Of a stretch of 64,000 nt of DNA, positions 51,537 through 61,417 are shown one piece after another (the first letter of the stretch is position 1; every line of letters begins with the position of its first letter). Source of the stretch: Pseudomonas citronellolis (lineage in GTDB: Bacteria > Pseudomonadota > Gammaproteobacteria > Pseudomonadales > Pseudomonadaceae). A model generated the notes under the pieces. The model worked only from the letters and a program-made list of their open reading frames with translations, was not told the DNA's origin and searched no databases. Location of the stretch: positions 1 to 64,000 of the forward strand of contig NZ_JARJLT010000265.1 of the NCBI RefSeq assembly GCF_029335315.1, read 5' to 3'. Both the position numbers and the translations under genes were made by a program.

Positions 51537-53158
51537 TCCAGTATCAGACGGCGGGCGAGGCTTTCGACGAAGTCCTCGTCCTGGCCGTTGGGGTGCGCCT
51601 GGAAGGCCAGGTGCAGGTATTCGTGGGTGAGGTCGAGGCGGTCCTGCAGCGTGTACAGGCCGCGCACATAGATGCGCTGGCGCTCGCGATCGACGTAGGG
51701 ACGACCGGAGGACAGCTGGCACACGGCGAAGCGTTGCAGCTCCTCGTAGCCCGGCTCGCCGTCCAGCTGCGCCCGCCAGTCGCGGCGCTGCTTGCGCAGC
51801 CAGTCCTCGGCAGCGGGCAATGGCTGGCAGGCCGCCACCGGGTTACTCCAGGCGCTGAGGCTGGCGCGCGGGAAGGCGCGCGCGAGGATGGCGTCGAAGC
51901 GCAGGCCGGCGCCGGCCTGGGCCTGGGCGTCCTGCCAGGAGAGTTTCGCCGGGCCGGCCTGTTCGGCGTGGTAGGTGACCGGGCTGCCGGCCAGCACCAG
52001 GCCGTCGGTGAACGCCGCCACCTCGCGCATCGCCGCCGTGGCCGGGCGCGGCGCCACGCGCTGGCGCTGGCTACTGTCGTCGATGCTCAGGCAGTCGCCG
52101 CGCTGCGCGGCGTTCTGCAGCAGGTAGCTGCGGATGGTCACCGCCAGCGCGCGGGAAGCTTCCACCGGGGTGGCCGAGGCTTCGCGCTGGAGCACCCGGG
52201 CGACGTATTCCTCGCGATCCAGACGGGCCACCAGTTGCGGCTTGGCCTCGCGTTGCAGGTACAGCTCGCCGGCGCTGTGGATATCCAGTTCGTTGCCGTT
52301 CTCGAAGCGGGCCTTGAAGGCACCGTTCAATGCTCCCGCCGAGGCCGGGCGGCCCTGGCCGTCGAGCACTTCGCGCAGCGGATAGCGACTGAACAGCGCC
52401 ACTTCCACGCAGCGCCCCGGCTCCCTGGGCCAGGGTGTCGGCAAGGCCGCGCCCAGGGTTTCAGCGTACTGCGCCAGCAGTGTCTTGCTGGTGCCGGGGC
52501 CGGAAGCCCAGAGCGGCGTGCCATCCACCAGCCAGCCGGCGAAGCCGCCCCGGCGGGCCTGCGGGTCGTGTTCGTCGAGCCAGCTCCAGGTCTTCACCCG
52601 TAGGCGTCCACCAAGGCTGGCCACGGCGCGCCCCTCGTCGGCGTTGACCACCACGTCGAGCAGCACCCGCCGCGCTTCGGTCTGCGCCGGCAGGCGGCCG
52701 AGGCTGTCCAGCAGTTCGGATACCGGCACTTCGGTCTGCGGTTGCAGCGACTTCAGGTCCTGCAGCCAGGCCGGCGCCTGGTGCGCCTGCCAATAGCCGC
52801 GCCAGTCCGCCGGGTCGATGCCGAGCCGCGCGGGCTGGTAGTAGAGGCCGCAGGATTTCACCAGGGCCTGGTCGCGGCCGATGCTCTGCCCCGCGCTGCA
52901 GCAGTAGACCTCCTCGCGGGACTGGCCCTTGCAGGCGTATTCCGGCTCGTGGCGGTCGTTATCCACAAGCCAGGCGAAGACGAACAGCTTCCACAGGCTG
53001 CCCAGGGGCGTGCGCAGGTCCGCCGGCAGTGGCTCGCGGGCGAGCACCTGCTGGCGGTCCAGGCGCAGCAACTGGCCGTTCATGGCCAGTTGCGCGGGCT
53101 GCTGCGCCGCCGCGCAAAGCGGCAGCAGAAGCAGCAGCCAGGCCAGGCGCCGGCGCAT
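51533..53158 (-). CDS. magE: MagE, DUF2300 secreted protein with three enzyme-like modules
   Basis: 541-residue secreted protein (signal peptide about 1-18), YfaQ/DUF2300 family, no assigned function. By motif I read three modules. (1) Residues about 25-250 resemble a penicillin-recognising enzyme: SxxK as Ser54-Lys57 in PLGSLWKLF, an SxN-like SCG at 102-104 in ALVKSCGLYYQPA, and KTW at 189-191 followed by GGFAGWLVDGTPLWASG. (2) Residues about 310-400 resemble SpoIID: EEYVARVLQREAS with Glu326 at the catalytic position, then ALAVTIRSY and the C-x-x-x-DD-x-x-Q segment. (3) HEYLH at 512-516 is an HExxH metallopeptidase motif. It is abutted by magD and overlaps magF. Confidence 0.9.
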   Translation of the reverse strand: MRRRLAWLLLLLPLCAAAQQPAQLAMNGQLLRLDRQQVLAREPLPADLRTPLGSLWKLFVFAWLVDNDRHEPEYACKGQSREEVYCCSAGQSIGRDQALVKSCGLYYQPARLGIDPADWRGYWQAHQAPAWLQDLKSLQPQTEVPVSELLDSLGRLPAQTEARRVLLDVVVNADEGRAVASLGGRLRVKTWSWLDEHDPQARRGGFAGWLVDGTPLWASGPGTSKTLLAQYAETLGAALPTPWPREPGRCVEVALFSRYPLREVLDGQGRPASAGALNGAFKARFENGNELDIHSAGELYLQREAKPQLVARLDREEYVARVLQREASATPVEASRALAVTIRSYLLQNAAQRGDCLSIDDSSQRQRVAPRPATAAMREVAAFTDGLVLAGSPVTYHAEQAGPAKLSWQDAQAQAGAGLRFDAILARAFPRASLSAWSNPVAACQPLPAAEDWLRKQRRDWRAQLDGEPGYEELQRFAVCQLSSGRPYVDRERQRIYVRGLYTLQDRLDLTHEYLHLAFQAHPNGQDEDFVESLARRLILE

Positions 53159-56100
53159 CTACTGCACCTTCACCCTGGCCAGTGCCGGGTTCTGCTCCAG
53201 GGCCTGGTCCGCCGGCGCGTACAGGCGCAGGAAGCGGACCGGCGGCAGGGCGAACTCGCCCTTCTGCGAGAAGCGCACCAGGTGGCGGAAGCGCAGTTCG
53301 CCGGCGAGGCTGTCCACCGGGATGCCGTAGTGCAGGTCGCCCGGCTCGTTGCGCGCGCGTTCCAGGCTGGTCGCCTCGGTACCGCCCAGGCCGCTGACCT
53401 GGATGCCCCAGGTGGTGCGCTCGACGTCGGCGCCCGGCGGCAGCGGCACTTCCAGCATGCCGTAGCGCAGCGCGGTGGGTTGTTCGCTCTTCACCGTCAC
53501 TTCGTCCAGGTACAGCTCGTCGCTGGACAGCGGCTTGTCGCCCAGTTCCTCGACCTTGAACTCGAAGGCCTTGGCCCCCGGCACCAGGCGCAGCAGGCGG
53601 CGGCTGATGCTCACCGGCAGCTGGCTGGCCGGCGCCTCGGCGCTGCGATAGCTGAGCGCGACGTTCAGCGGCCGCGCCGGCGGGCTTTGCAAGGTCAGCT
53701 CGGCGGGCACGCCCTGGCCCTGCCACTGCCAGTAGCGTTCGCCGCTGGGACCTTGCTGCTCGCTCCAGTCCTTGCCCGGTTTCAGCGGCTCGGCCGCCGG
53801 CGCCTGGGCCAGGGCGCGCTGCAGCCAGGTCAGCGCCAGGGCGCGTTCCAGGGTCGACTGCTGCGGCCCCAGGCGCGCCAGCAGGGCGCGGGCGCGGTTG
53901 GCGTCGGCCGGCGCCAGCGACAGCTGCACGGCCTGGGCGAACGGCTGCTCGCTGGCGTTGACCTTCAGCCGCGCGCCGTCCAGCTGCTTGGCGAAAGCCG
54001 CCGGCAGCGACACCTTGGCCTGCTGCGCCAGGCTCGCGGCCAGCACCCGCGCCACGGCCAGGCCGAGGCTGGAGTCCGGCGCGGCCATCACCAGGCTGAC
54101 CTCGGCGTCGGCCGGCAGCTTGGCGTCCTCGCCCTCCCCGGCCTTGGCCAGGTCGTCGAGCAGGCCGCCGACCAGGGTCTGCACCGGCAGCTGCATGTCG
54201 CGGGCGAAGCCGAGGATCAGCGCGCGCTGCAGCAGCGGCGTCTGTTCGGCGAGCTTGGCGTAGAGGTCGAGCACGCGCTGCCAGTGCTCCGCCGGCAGGC
54301 TGATCTCCAGCGCGCGGCTGGCGTGCCAGTCGGCGTAGTAGGCGTAGGCGGTGAGGAAGGCGTCGCTGTCGGTGCTGTCGCCCCACCAGGTGAAGTAGGC
54401 GTTCGGGCCGGCCATCTGCACCAGGCGCAGCCGGCTGTTCTGCATGATCAGGCGCAGGCGGTCGCGCACGCGCGGCTCGCCGCCGGCCAGCAGCGGGTAG
54501 GCCACGCTCAGTGGCAGCAGGCGGCTGGCGGTCTGCTCGACGCAACCGTAGGGGTAGGCCAGCAGGTCGTCGAGGCTGCCACGGAACAGCGCGGCGGCGC
54601 TGTCGTCCAGGTGCAGGCGGATGTCGCGGGCGTCCGCCGGCAGTTGCAGCGGGCTGTTCTGCCCGGCCAGTTGCAGGTTGCGCGACTGCAGCACCTGCCA
54701 GCCGTCGGCGGCCAGGGCGAAGCGCACGCCGAGGCTGTCGCGCGCCTGGCCGTCCTGGCGCAGCTCGGCGCTCCACTCGCCGTCGCTCAGGGCCTGGGCC
54801 GGCAGGCGCACGTAGTTCACGCCCCTGGCCAGTTCCAGCGCCTGGGTCTGCTCCTGGCCGGCGTAGCGCACCAGCAGGTCGGCCTTGACCGCCTGCTCGC
54901 CCTGGTTGAAGACGAACAGGCCGAGGTCCGGCTTGTCGCCGGCGCGGAAGCGGGTCGGGCCGCTCCACTTCAGGTACAGGGGTTTCTCCGAGCGGATGAA
55001 CTGCTTCTTCTGGCCAACCTGGCCATCGCCGTCCATGGCCCGCGCGGTGATGCGCCAGCGGGTCAGCGAGTCGGGCATGCGGAAGCTGAAGCGCGCCTTG
55101 CCGTCGGCGCCGGTGACCAGCTTCGGCTCCCAGGCGGCGGTGTCGACGTCCTCGCGGCGTGGCCGCTCCAGCACCTTCACCCCGCGTTCGCTGCGGTTGC
55201 TGCGGCCAGGCGCGCTGGCGCTGCCCGGCAGGGCCACGTCATAGCTGATGAAGGCGAGGCTGGCGCTGGTGCGCACGTTGTTGCGCCGTGGGTGGTAGAA
55301 GAACTGGTCGATGCCCGGGGCGATTTCCGGCTGCAACGCGTAAATCATCTCGTCCACCACGCCCACCGCCACCTGGCTGGACACCGGCTTGCCGGCGTAG
55401 GTGGTGGAAAGGTCGACGGTCACGGTGTCGCCCGGCTCGTAGCGTTCCTTGTCGGTGGCGATGGCGATCTCCACCTGTGGCACCGCTACCTTGATGCCGG
55501 CGTTCTGGAAGCTGTAGTCGCCACCACGGGTGTAGAGCACCGAGAAGGTCAGGTTGGGCGAGAAGTCCGGCTTCACCGGGATGCGCGCGCGGTACTGGGT
55601 GGGGTTGAGCTTTTCCAGCTTGAGCCAGTCGCCGCCCTTGGACAGCAGCGCGGTGGCCTCGACCTTGTCGCGCTCCAGCGACAGCAGCGCGTCGTCCACC
55701 GGTTCGGGGAAGGTGATCAGCGCCAGGGCTTCCTCGCCAGCCTGGTATTCGGCCTTGTCGAGGACGATCTCCACGGTGCCGGGCACCGCCTTGACGCCCT
55801 CCCCGCTCACCGAGTGGCCGGTGCCGCCGAGCAGCTGGCCCTGGGCGTCGCGCAGCTCGATGCTGTAGGTGCCGGGCTTGTCGAAGGCGATGGCGAAGGT
55901 GCCGTCACCGGCCTCGCCGTCGCCCGTGGAGCGGTCCTCAAGGCGTACCCAGCGATAGCTTTTCGGCTTGAGCTCGGTGGGTTGTTCGGGCGCGTAGCTG
56001 AACTCGACCTTGTCGCCCACCGCGCTGAAGCGCTGCGGCGCGGCCAGGCGGTAACGCGCGGCGCCGCGTTCGATGAGGATTTCCTTGCTGGTCTTGACCC

Positions 56101-57706
56101 GGTAGGCCGCGCCGTCGCTGGCGAACACCGTCAGCAGGTAGCGGCTGGGCTTCTCCGCCGCCGGCAGGTCGAGCGCCGCACGGCCTTGCGCGTCGGTGCT
56201 GAGCTCGGCGCTGGTGAGCTCCACCGGGAACTGGCCGAGGTACTGCAGCTCGTTGTCCACCATCGACAGCTGCTGGGCGCGCAGGCTCAGTTGCAGCTTG
56301 GCGTTGGCCACCGGCTTGCCGTCCGGGTAGAGCAGGATCAGGTTGCCCTTCACCGGCTCGCCGGTCTTGAAGTCCGGCTTGGCCAGGTCGAGGGAAATCT
56401 CGAAGTGCGGCTTGATGTACTCGGCGACGCGGAAGGCGCTGCTGTAGGTCTGCCCACGGTAATCGAAGCGCAGCTCGTAGCCGCCGGCCACGGCGTTGTC
56501 CGGCAGCTGGAAGCGGCCGTTGGCGCCGGCCTTGGCATCCAGTTGCAGGTCGAGGGTCTGCAGGGTGGTGCCGGCGGCGTCGATCACGCTGAGCTTCACC
56601 GGGGCGGCCTGGGGCGCGGCGGAATCGCGGGCGTTCTTGAACTCGCGGCCGTATATCTTCAGCGCCACCCAGTCGCCGGGGCGGTACAGCGGGCGGTCGG
56701 TGAAGGCGTAGAGCTTGGTGTCGTAGATTTCACTGTCGTAGTAGAAGTTCTCCGAGACGAAGACCCCGCCCTCCTTGTCCTCGCCGATCACGAACGAGCG
56801 CTCCGGGCTGGCGTGCTGCAGGCGCAGCAGGCCCTCGGCGTCGGTGCGGCCGCTGCTCATCACGCCCAGGCCGTCGGTCCAGAGCACCTGGGTGTCGGGC
56901 ACCGGGGTGCCTTCATGCTTGCGCGCCGACCACACCAGCAGCTCGTTGCCGGCGATCTTGCTCACCGCCACGGTGTTGGAGACGAACACCACGGTGGTGG
57001 CGCGGTACTTGCCCACCAGCGCCTCGACCAGGTACAGGCCCGGCTTGAGCTTGCCCAAGGGGATGTACACGTTGCCCGGCGAGACGTTGATGAACTCGCT
57101 GGAGGAACCCGCCAGCGCCACGTCCTTCGGCGGCTCGATGGGCTTGGCGTCCCACAGCGGGTAGCGGAACTGCTCGACCATCGGCAGGCCGGGAATCGGC
57201 GCGTACTGCGGCGGCGCGTCGTAGGGCGTGGGCGCGTTCATGGCCTGGCCCATCTTCAGCTCGGGCACCACTTCGGTGACCTGCTTGCGCGATTCGTAGG
57301 AGAAGGCGCGCTGCATCACCCGCCGCGACTTGCGGTACCAGTTGTCCCACAGGTAGGCCAGGGTGTTGGACAGGCCCTCGCCCTTGAACTGCCCCTCGGC
57401 CAGCACCCGGTGCAGGTTCTTCTGGCGCTTGAGGAAGTCCAGCGGCTGGTCGATGCGGTACACCCGCATGTCCACCCCGCCGTAGGCCTCCATGCGGTAG
57501 CGGCGGTAGTCGCGGCCCGGCGCTTCCAGGCGCACGCGGGCTTCCTCGTCGGTGGCGAAGCTGCTGTCGGCCAGCAGGAAGAAGGACTCGCCGCTGACCG
57601 GTGTGTAGTTGCTCGCCGGCACCTCGTCGTCGGCCCGCAGCGCCTGCGGCGCACCCAGCAGCAAGCCACCCAGGGCCAGGCCGGCGCACAACGCGAGCAG
57701 CTTCAT
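53159..57706 (-). CDS. magD: MagD, bacterial alpha-2-macroglobulin
   Basis: 1515-residue periplasmic alpha-2-macroglobulin homologue. It has a signal peptide ([14 protein letters not shown]..., cleavage near residue 24), serial MG beta-domains, an ANA/alpha-2-macroglobulin family region ([14 protein letters not shown] then [17 protein letters not shown]) and a thioester domain. The thioester motif is intact: PYGCVEQT with Cys1055 and Gln1058. The P. aeruginosa orthologue binds human neutrophil elastase, is cleaved from 165 to 100 kDa, and sits at the inner membrane with MagA, MagB and MagF. The ATG at 57706 is chosen because it starts the signal peptide and overlaps the magC stop (ATGA). Confidence 0.96.
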   Translation of the reverse strand: MKLLALCAGLALGGLLLGAPQALRADDEVPASNYTPVSGESFFLLADSSFATDEEARVRLEAPGRDYRRYRMEAYGGVDMRVYRIDQPLDFLKRQKNLHRVLAEGQFKGEGLSNTLAYLWDNWYRKSRRVMQRAFSYESRKQVTEVVPELKMGQAMNAPTPYDAPPQYAPIPGLPMVEQFRYPLWDAKPIEPPKDVALAGSSSEFINVSPGNVYIPLGKLKPGLYLVEALVGKYRATTVVFVSNTVAVSKIAGNELLVWSARKHEGTPVPDTQVLWTDGLGVMSSGRTDAEGLLRLQHASPERSFVIGEDKEGGVFVSENFYYDSEIYDTKLYAFTDRPLYRPGDWVALKIYGREFKNARDSAAPQAAPVKLSVIDAAGTTLQTLDLQLDAKAGANGRFQLPDNAVAGGYELRFDYRGQTYSSAFRVAEYIKPHFEISLDLAKPDFKTGEPVKGNLILLYPDGKPVANAKLQLSLRAQQLSMVDNELQYLGQFPVELTSAELSTDAQGRAALDLPAAEKPSRYLLTVFASDGAAYRVKTSKEILIERGAARYRLAAPQRFSAVGDKVEFSYAPEQPTELKPKSYRWVRLEDRSTGDGEAGDGTFAIAFDKPGTYSIELRDAQGQLLGGTGHSVSGEGVKAVPGTVEIVLDKAEYQAGEEALALITFPEPVDDALLSLERDKVEATALLSKGGDWLKLEKLNPTQYRARIPVKPDFSPNLTFSVLYTRGGDYSFQNAGIKVAVPQVEIAIATDKERYEPGDTVTVDLSTTYAGKPVSSQVAVGVVDEMIYALQPEIAPGIDQFFYHPRRNNVRTSASLAFISYDVALPGSASAPGRSNRSERGVKVLERPRREDVDTAAWEPKLVTGADGKARFSFRMPDSLTRWRITARAMDGDGQVGQKKQFIRSEKPLYLKWSGPTRFRAGDKPDLGLFVFNQGEQAVKADLLVRYAGQEQTQALELARGVNYVRLPAQALSDGEWSAELRQDGQARDSLGVRFALAADGWQVLQSRNLQLAGQNSPLQLPADARDIRLHLDDSAAALFRGSLDDLLAYPYGCVEQTASRLLPLSVAYPLLAGGEPRVRDRLRLIMQNSRLRLVQMAGPNAYFTWWGDSTDSDAFLTAYAYYADWHASRALEISLPAEHWQRVLDLYAKLAEQTPLLQRALILGFARDMQLPVQTLVGGLLDDLAKAGEGEDAKLPADAEVSLVMAAPDSSLGLAVARVLAASLAQQAKVSLPAAFAKQLDGARLKVNASEQPFAQAVQLSLAPADANRARALLARLGPQQSTLERALALTWLQRALAQAPAAEPLKPGKDWSEQQGPSGERYWQWQGQGVPAELTLQSPPARPLNVALSYRSAEAPASQLPVSISRRLLRLVPGAKAFEFKVEELGDKPLSSDELYLDEVTVKSEQPTALRYGMLEVPLPPGADVERTTWGIQVSGLGGTEATSLERARNEPGDLHYGIPVDSLAGELRFRHLVRFSQKGEFALPPVRFLRLYAPADQALEQNPALARVKVQ

Positions 57707-58335
57707 CGGGCGAGGAACGACAAGCGGTACACGCCGACGAAGTTGGGGTTGGCGGGGTCGGGTATCCATCGGGTGTCCTTCCATGTCATGAGTTGTTGCA
57801 GGCTGACCGAGCGCATGCCGTTGTCGTTCGGCGTGCTGGTGCCGGTGTGGTAGGCGATGTTGCGGCCCATCCAGATCATCAGGTGCTGGTCGTCGCCCTG
57901 GTCGAAGAAGATCAGGTCGCCGGGGCGCGCCTGGTTGAGGTCGCGGCCGACAAGGGTGCTGTTGTACTGGATCAGCTTGATGGCGTTGACGTAGGGGCCG
58001 ACCTGGCCGCCGCCCTGCCGCCAGGTCTGCGCCAGTTGGCGCTGTTCATCGCTCAGCGCCAGTTCCGGCGGCAGGTAGCGGTTGGACAGGCCATTGGCGC
58101 GCAGCCACTTGGCGTCGTGCGGCTTGAGCGCCTCGTTGGCGGCGAAGCGCACCAGGCCCGCGCAGTCCTGCTGGTGCCAGCGCGGGCTGGGGCCCTGGCG
58201 CAGCTGTTCCTCGGCGATGCGCACGAACCAGGCGCGGAACACCTGGGATTGCTCCGGGTCGAGCGACGCCGTGCTCGCCTGCACCGCCTGGGCGGCCCAC
58301 AGGCCGAGCGCCAGCAGCAGCGCGCCTGGCTTCAC
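57703..58335 (-). CDS. magC: MagC, DUF1175 protein with NlpC/P60-like motifs
   Basis: 210-residue secreted protein (signal peptide about 1-20), YfaT/DUF1175 family, no assigned activity. It carries a pattern like NlpC/P60 cysteine peptidases: Cys58 in [10 protein letters not shown], then [21 protein letters not shown] with His151, and His163 in IAYHTG as a possible third residue. NlpC/P60 enzymes usually cut peptidoglycan peptides; the assignment is mine from motifs. The start is a GTG whose TGA-overlap with the magB stop (GTGA) fixes it. It is coupled to magD by ATGA. Confidence 0.88.
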   Translation of the reverse strand: MKPGALLLALGLWAAQAVQASTASLDPEQSQVFRAWFVRIAEEQLRQGPSPRWHQQDCAGLVRFAANEALKPHDAKWLRANGLSNRYLPPELALSDEQRQLAQTWRQGGGQVGPYVNAIKLIQYNSTLVGRDLNQARPGDLIFFDQGDDQHLMIWMGRNIAYHTGTSTPNDNGMRSVSLQQLMTWKDTRWIPDPANPNFVGVYRLSFLAR

Positions 58336-60065
58336 AGCGCGCGCCACTGCAGCGGCAGCCACTGCCAGGGCTGTTCGGCGCGGCTGTCGGCGGGCAGGCC
58401 GAGGGCGTAGCCGCCGTGCCCGGCGAGGGCCTTCAGGCGCGGCAGCAGCAGGCTGTCGGCGGCGTTGCGGAACACCGGCTCCATGTCCTGCGGGAGGCTG
58501 TCGAGGGTCTCGCGCTGGAGCAGCGTGGACAGCGACTGCGGCGCCAGGTAGGCCGGCACCAGGGCGTCCTTGGGCAGCACGTCGGCCAGCGGCGGGAAGC
58601 GCTTGCCGAGGGTGCCCAGGGCCTTGTCGAGCAGTTGGTCGTCGAGGGAGAACAGCAGCGTGTCGCCCTGCCGCGCCAGGCCGACGCGGAAGAACCCGCG
58701 ACCACTGACGGCGTCCGGGTCGGCGGCGTCGGCGGCCGCGTACTGGCCGAAGTTCGAGCTGACCTGGCGCAGCCACTTGTGGGTCTCGCCCTGGCTCTGT
58801 TCGTCCACCGGGAAGCTGCCGCCCTCGGCGTTGCCTTCGTAGGCGCCCACCAGGCTGTCGAACAGCTTGCCCAGGTCGGCGTCCAGTTCCGGGCCCGGCG
58901 GCGCGCTCAGCTTGGCCACCAGCAGCGGCGTGTACAGCCGCGAGTCGGCGTACCAGCACAGCCCGGCGGCGCCCGAGAGGTGCTCGGAGAAGGCCGCGGC
59001 CATCTTCGGCTCGGCGCCCAGGCGCACCAGCAGGCTGTCGTACAGGCCGGGGGTCAGCGGCAGGGCCACGCAAGCGCTGGCGCCCATGGGCATGGCCTGC
59101 CACACCGGGGTGAAGTCCAGGTCCGGCTGGCGCTCCACCGGATTCAGCGCAAGGTAGCTGGTCCAGCCCTTGGCGCCCTTGTCGAAGCGCACCCCGGCGA
59201 AGGCCGGGATGAAACGCTGGTAGCCCATGGCCAGGACGCCGGCGCCAAGGCTGATGCGCTGGCTCAGTTCGCCGCGCGGACCGAGGCCGAAGGCGCGGGG
59301 GAAGGCGTCTTCACCGCCGAGCAGCGCGGTCAGGTCGGCGGCGACCCGGGCGTCGGGCTCGCCGGGCGCATCGTCGCTGGCCTGGGGGAAGAGCATCTTC
59401 GGGTTGGAGAGCAGCACCAGGTAGTCGCCGCTGGAGGCGAACAGCAGGGTCTTCTGGCCGTTGTAGCGCAGCCGGTAGACGCCGGCGCCGCCCTTCAGCT
59501 CGCCGACCTTGCGCAGCTGGGTATCGTCGGCGGCCAGGTGCGCCAACGGCTCCAGCAGCTTGGCCAGGCCGCCGCGCTTGAGCACCACCAGGAAATCGCG
59601 CAGGCGGCCGTCGGCGCCGCGCCAGAGGGCGACCTGGGCCGGCTGGTCGAGGAGTTCCTCGATCAGGTTGTCCTTCAGCGTCAGGTCGTGCTCGTAGACG
59701 ATGCGCCGCAGGCTGCCGGCCAGGCCGAGGCGGTCGCCGTCGTTCTCGTAGTAGAAGACGAAGTCCTCGGTGAGGGTGTCGCGCAGCAGCGGCACCTCCA
59801 GCAGTTCCTTGGGCAGGTGGCTGAGCGAGGCGCTTTCGATCAGCGCGTCCGGGTGGCGGATGTCGCGCCCCGGAGCCCCTTCCGGCGGTGCTTCCAGGCC
59901 CGCCAGGGGGCCGCTGGGCGGCGCCAGAAGGACGTAGCGCGCCAGCAGGCCGCCGAAGACCAGTAGCGCCAGCGCCAGGCCGCCGATGATCAGCGGCCAG
60001 CGCTGCACGCCGGGCGCATCGCCGGCGGGAGGTGTGGAGGGGCTGGGAGTCGTGTTGTCGCTCAT
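58332..60065 (-). CDS. magB: MagB, DUF2138 inner-membrane protein
   Basis: 577-residue protein of the YfaA/DUF2138 family with a short Pro/Ser/Thr-rich cytoplasmic N-terminus, one transmembrane helix (about 23-46) and a large periplasmic domain. The function is unknown, but the P. aeruginosa orthologue is in the MagA-B-D-F inner-membrane complex, so it probably anchors MagD. No catalytic motif is visible. Second gene of the operon, 55 bases after magA and overlapping magC. Confidence 0.92.
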   Translation of the reverse strand: MSDNTTPSPSTPPAGDAPGVQRWPLIIGGLALALLVFGGLLARYVLLAPPSGPLAGLEAPPEGAPGRDIRHPDALIESASLSHLPKELLEVPLLRDTLTEDFVFYYENDGDRLGLAGSLRRIVYEHDLTLKDNLIEELLDQPAQVALWRGADGRLRDFLVVLKRGGLAKLLEPLAHLAADDTQLRKVGELKGGAGVYRLRYNGQKTLLFASSGDYLVLLSNPKMLFPQASDDAPGEPDARVAADLTALLGGEDAFPRAFGLGPRGELSQRISLGAGVLAMGYQRFIPAFAGVRFDKGAKGWTSYLALNPVERQPDLDFTPVWQAMPMGASACVALPLTPGLYDSLLVRLGAEPKMAAAFSEHLSGAAGLCWYADSRLYTPLLVAKLSAPPGPELDADLGKLFDSLVGAYEGNAEGGSFPVDEQSQGETHKWLRQVSSNFGQYAAADAADPDAVSGRGFFRVGLARQGDTLLFSLDDQLLDKALGTLGKRFPPLADVLPKDALVPAYLAPQSLSTLLQRETLDSLPQDMEPVFRNAADSLLLPRLKALAGHGGYALGLPADSRAEQPWQWLPLQWRAL

Positions 60066-60120
60066 GCGTGCTCGATCCTGTTACATCCCTGGCAGGGGGC
60101 GGCTTTCAATAGGGTCGGTG

Positions 60121-60927
60121 TCAATAGGTGAAGGTCTTGACCAGAACCAGGTCGCCGATGGTGCGCAGCGGCACCACGAAGGTCTCGCGCTTCTCGTCGA
60201 CGCTGTTCTCGTTGAACACCAGGTTGATCTGGGCGGTGATGACGTCCTGCTGGTTGGCGCCGGCCTGGAAGTTATAGCCCTGGGCGCCGAAATTGCCCCA
60301 GTAGTTGACGTAGACCAGGTAGGTGCCGTGCAGCGGTGCGGCCATGGTGAACATTTCCGGGCCGGGGCCGTCGACGCCGTCCGGGTCCAGCCCGCCGCCG
60401 TTGTTCAGCCGCGGGCGGGCCCAGAAGGCGTGCTGGCCGTCGGGGGTGACGATGTGCAGGTCCAGCTCGGCCTTGGGGTCGTCCCAGCCCAGGGCGACGC
60501 GCACCCGGGGCGGCACGCGGCCGGCGTTGGCCTCGTAGAACTGCACGCGCTTGAGCGACTGGCCATCGGCGCTGGCCACCTCGACGCTGTTCGAACCGCT
60601 GCCGAAGGCGTAGGGGCGGACGAAATGGCCCTGGGCGTCGGTGTAGAGGGGCAAGGGGTTGCCGTTGACCACCAGGCGCTGGGCGCGGTCGGTGCCGGCG
60701 AGCGCCTTGAGGTCGCCTTCGATCAGGCTGCGGCCGCGCTGGCCGCCACGGTCGATGGGCGGGGTGGGATAGGCCACGCGCGGGCTGTCGAGGTCGTCCA
60801 GCAACCCCGAATAGCGCCAGCCGGCGGCGGGGCTGGACAGCTCGGCGCCCGGCCCGGCGTACGATGTCGCCAGCCAGAGCAGGCCGAGCAGCAGCGCGAG
60901 GCTGCGGGCGGAATCCTTGAAACGCAT
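60121..60927 (-). CDS. magA: MagA, DUF2135 periplasmic protein
   Basis: 268-residue secreted protein with a signal peptide (MRFKDSARSLALLLGLLW..., cleavage near TSYA/GPG) and the DUF2135 domain (VRVALGWDDPKAELDLHIVTPDGQHAFW, then GTYLVYVNYWGNFG). Paralogue of MagF, with which it aligns over its length; both end in an aromatic-rich LVKxFxY tail. First gene of magABCDEF. CAAAGGATTG at the ribosome site contains an A-N-GGA element of the kind bound by RsmA, in line with the known RetS/RsmA control of MagD in P. aeruginosa. Confidence 0.92.
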   Translation of the reverse strand: MRFKDSARSLALLLGLLWLATSYAGPGAELSSPAAGWRYSGLLDDLDSPRVAYPTPPIDRGGQRGRSLIEGDLKALAGTDRAQRLVVNGNPLPLYTDAQGHFVRPYAFGSGSNSVEVASADGQSLKRVQFYEANAGRVPPRVRVALGWDDPKAELDLHIVTPDGQHAFWARPRLNNGGGLDPDGVDGPGPEMFTMAAPLHGTYLVYVNYWGNFGAQGYNFQAGANQQDVITAQINLVFNENSVDEKRETFVVPLRTIGDLVLVKTFTY

Positions 60928-60959
60928 GAGCAATCCTTTGTCGCGCGTTGGAGGTCGCC

Positions 60960-60988
60960 AGTGTAACCGTCTGTAAACCCCCTTTGAA
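60960..60988 (-). promoter_or_regulatory. candidate promoter of magABCDEF
   Basis: -35 TTCAAA (60983-60988) and -10 TACACT (60960-60965) with a 17-bp spacer, each 4 of 6 to consensus. It would give a leader of about 26 bases, with the AAGGA ribosome/RsmA-type site close to the start codon. Confidence 0.4.
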
Positions 60989-61084
60989 ATGGCCTTCGGG
61001 CGGGGTAAGCGAGACCTACCACGGATTCGGATTTCTCTTAGGGCGCACACCATCGGGCGACGGTTGTTCGCGTCAACGCCGACA

Positions 61085-61099
61085 TGGCATAAAATGCCA
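61085..61099 (+). promoter_or_regulatory. candidate ParD operator
   Basis: Perfect inverted repeat TGGCAT-AAA-ATGCCA ending 27 bases before the antitoxin ATG and overlapping a possible -10 (CATAAA). This is the expected place for autorepression by a ribbon-helix-helix antitoxin. Confidence 0.6.
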
Positions 61100-61126
61100 A
61101 TTCATACACTTTTCAGGAGCCCCGCC

Positions 61127-61417
61127 ATGGCAACGCGCAACGTGGTCCTGCCCGACCCGATGGAGCGGCACATCGAGGAACTGCTCAAGGCCGGGCGCTA
61201 CCAGAATCGCAGCGAAGTGATCCGCGCCGGCCTGCGCCTGCTCTTCGACCAGGAAGCCGAACAGGCGCTGCGCCTGGAGGCACTGAAGTCCGCCACCGCG
61301 AGCGGGATCCTGCAGCTCGAGGCCGGGGACTTCGACGAACTCCGCACGGCGGAAGACGTCGGCAAGTACCTCGATGAGCTCGGCCGACAGGCCAGCACGG
61401 ACAGTAAAGACGGATGA
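61127..61417 (+). CDS. parD: type II antitoxin, ParD family
   Basis: 96-residue antitoxin. Residues about 1-45 form a ribbon-helix-helix DNA-binding domain (MATRNVVLPD, then AGRYQNRSEVIRAGLRLL), and the acidic C-terminal part (LEAGDFDELRTAEDVGKYLDEL) should wrap the toxin. CAGGAGC lies 7 bases before the ATG. The start codon of the toxin gene overlaps its end (ATGA). It probably represses its own promoter through the palindrome just upstream. Confidence 0.9.
   Translation: MATRNVVLPDPMERHIEELLKAGRYQNRSEVIRAGLRLLFDQEAEQALRLEALKSATASGILQLEAGDFDELRTAEDVGKYLDELGRQASTDSKDG

Noticed and set aside
52742-57853. 1703-codon open frame on the plus strand opposite magD/magE
   Set aside because: Same antisense pattern (Gln/Ala/Arg/His-rich, no domain). 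MagD and MagE are certain on the other strand.
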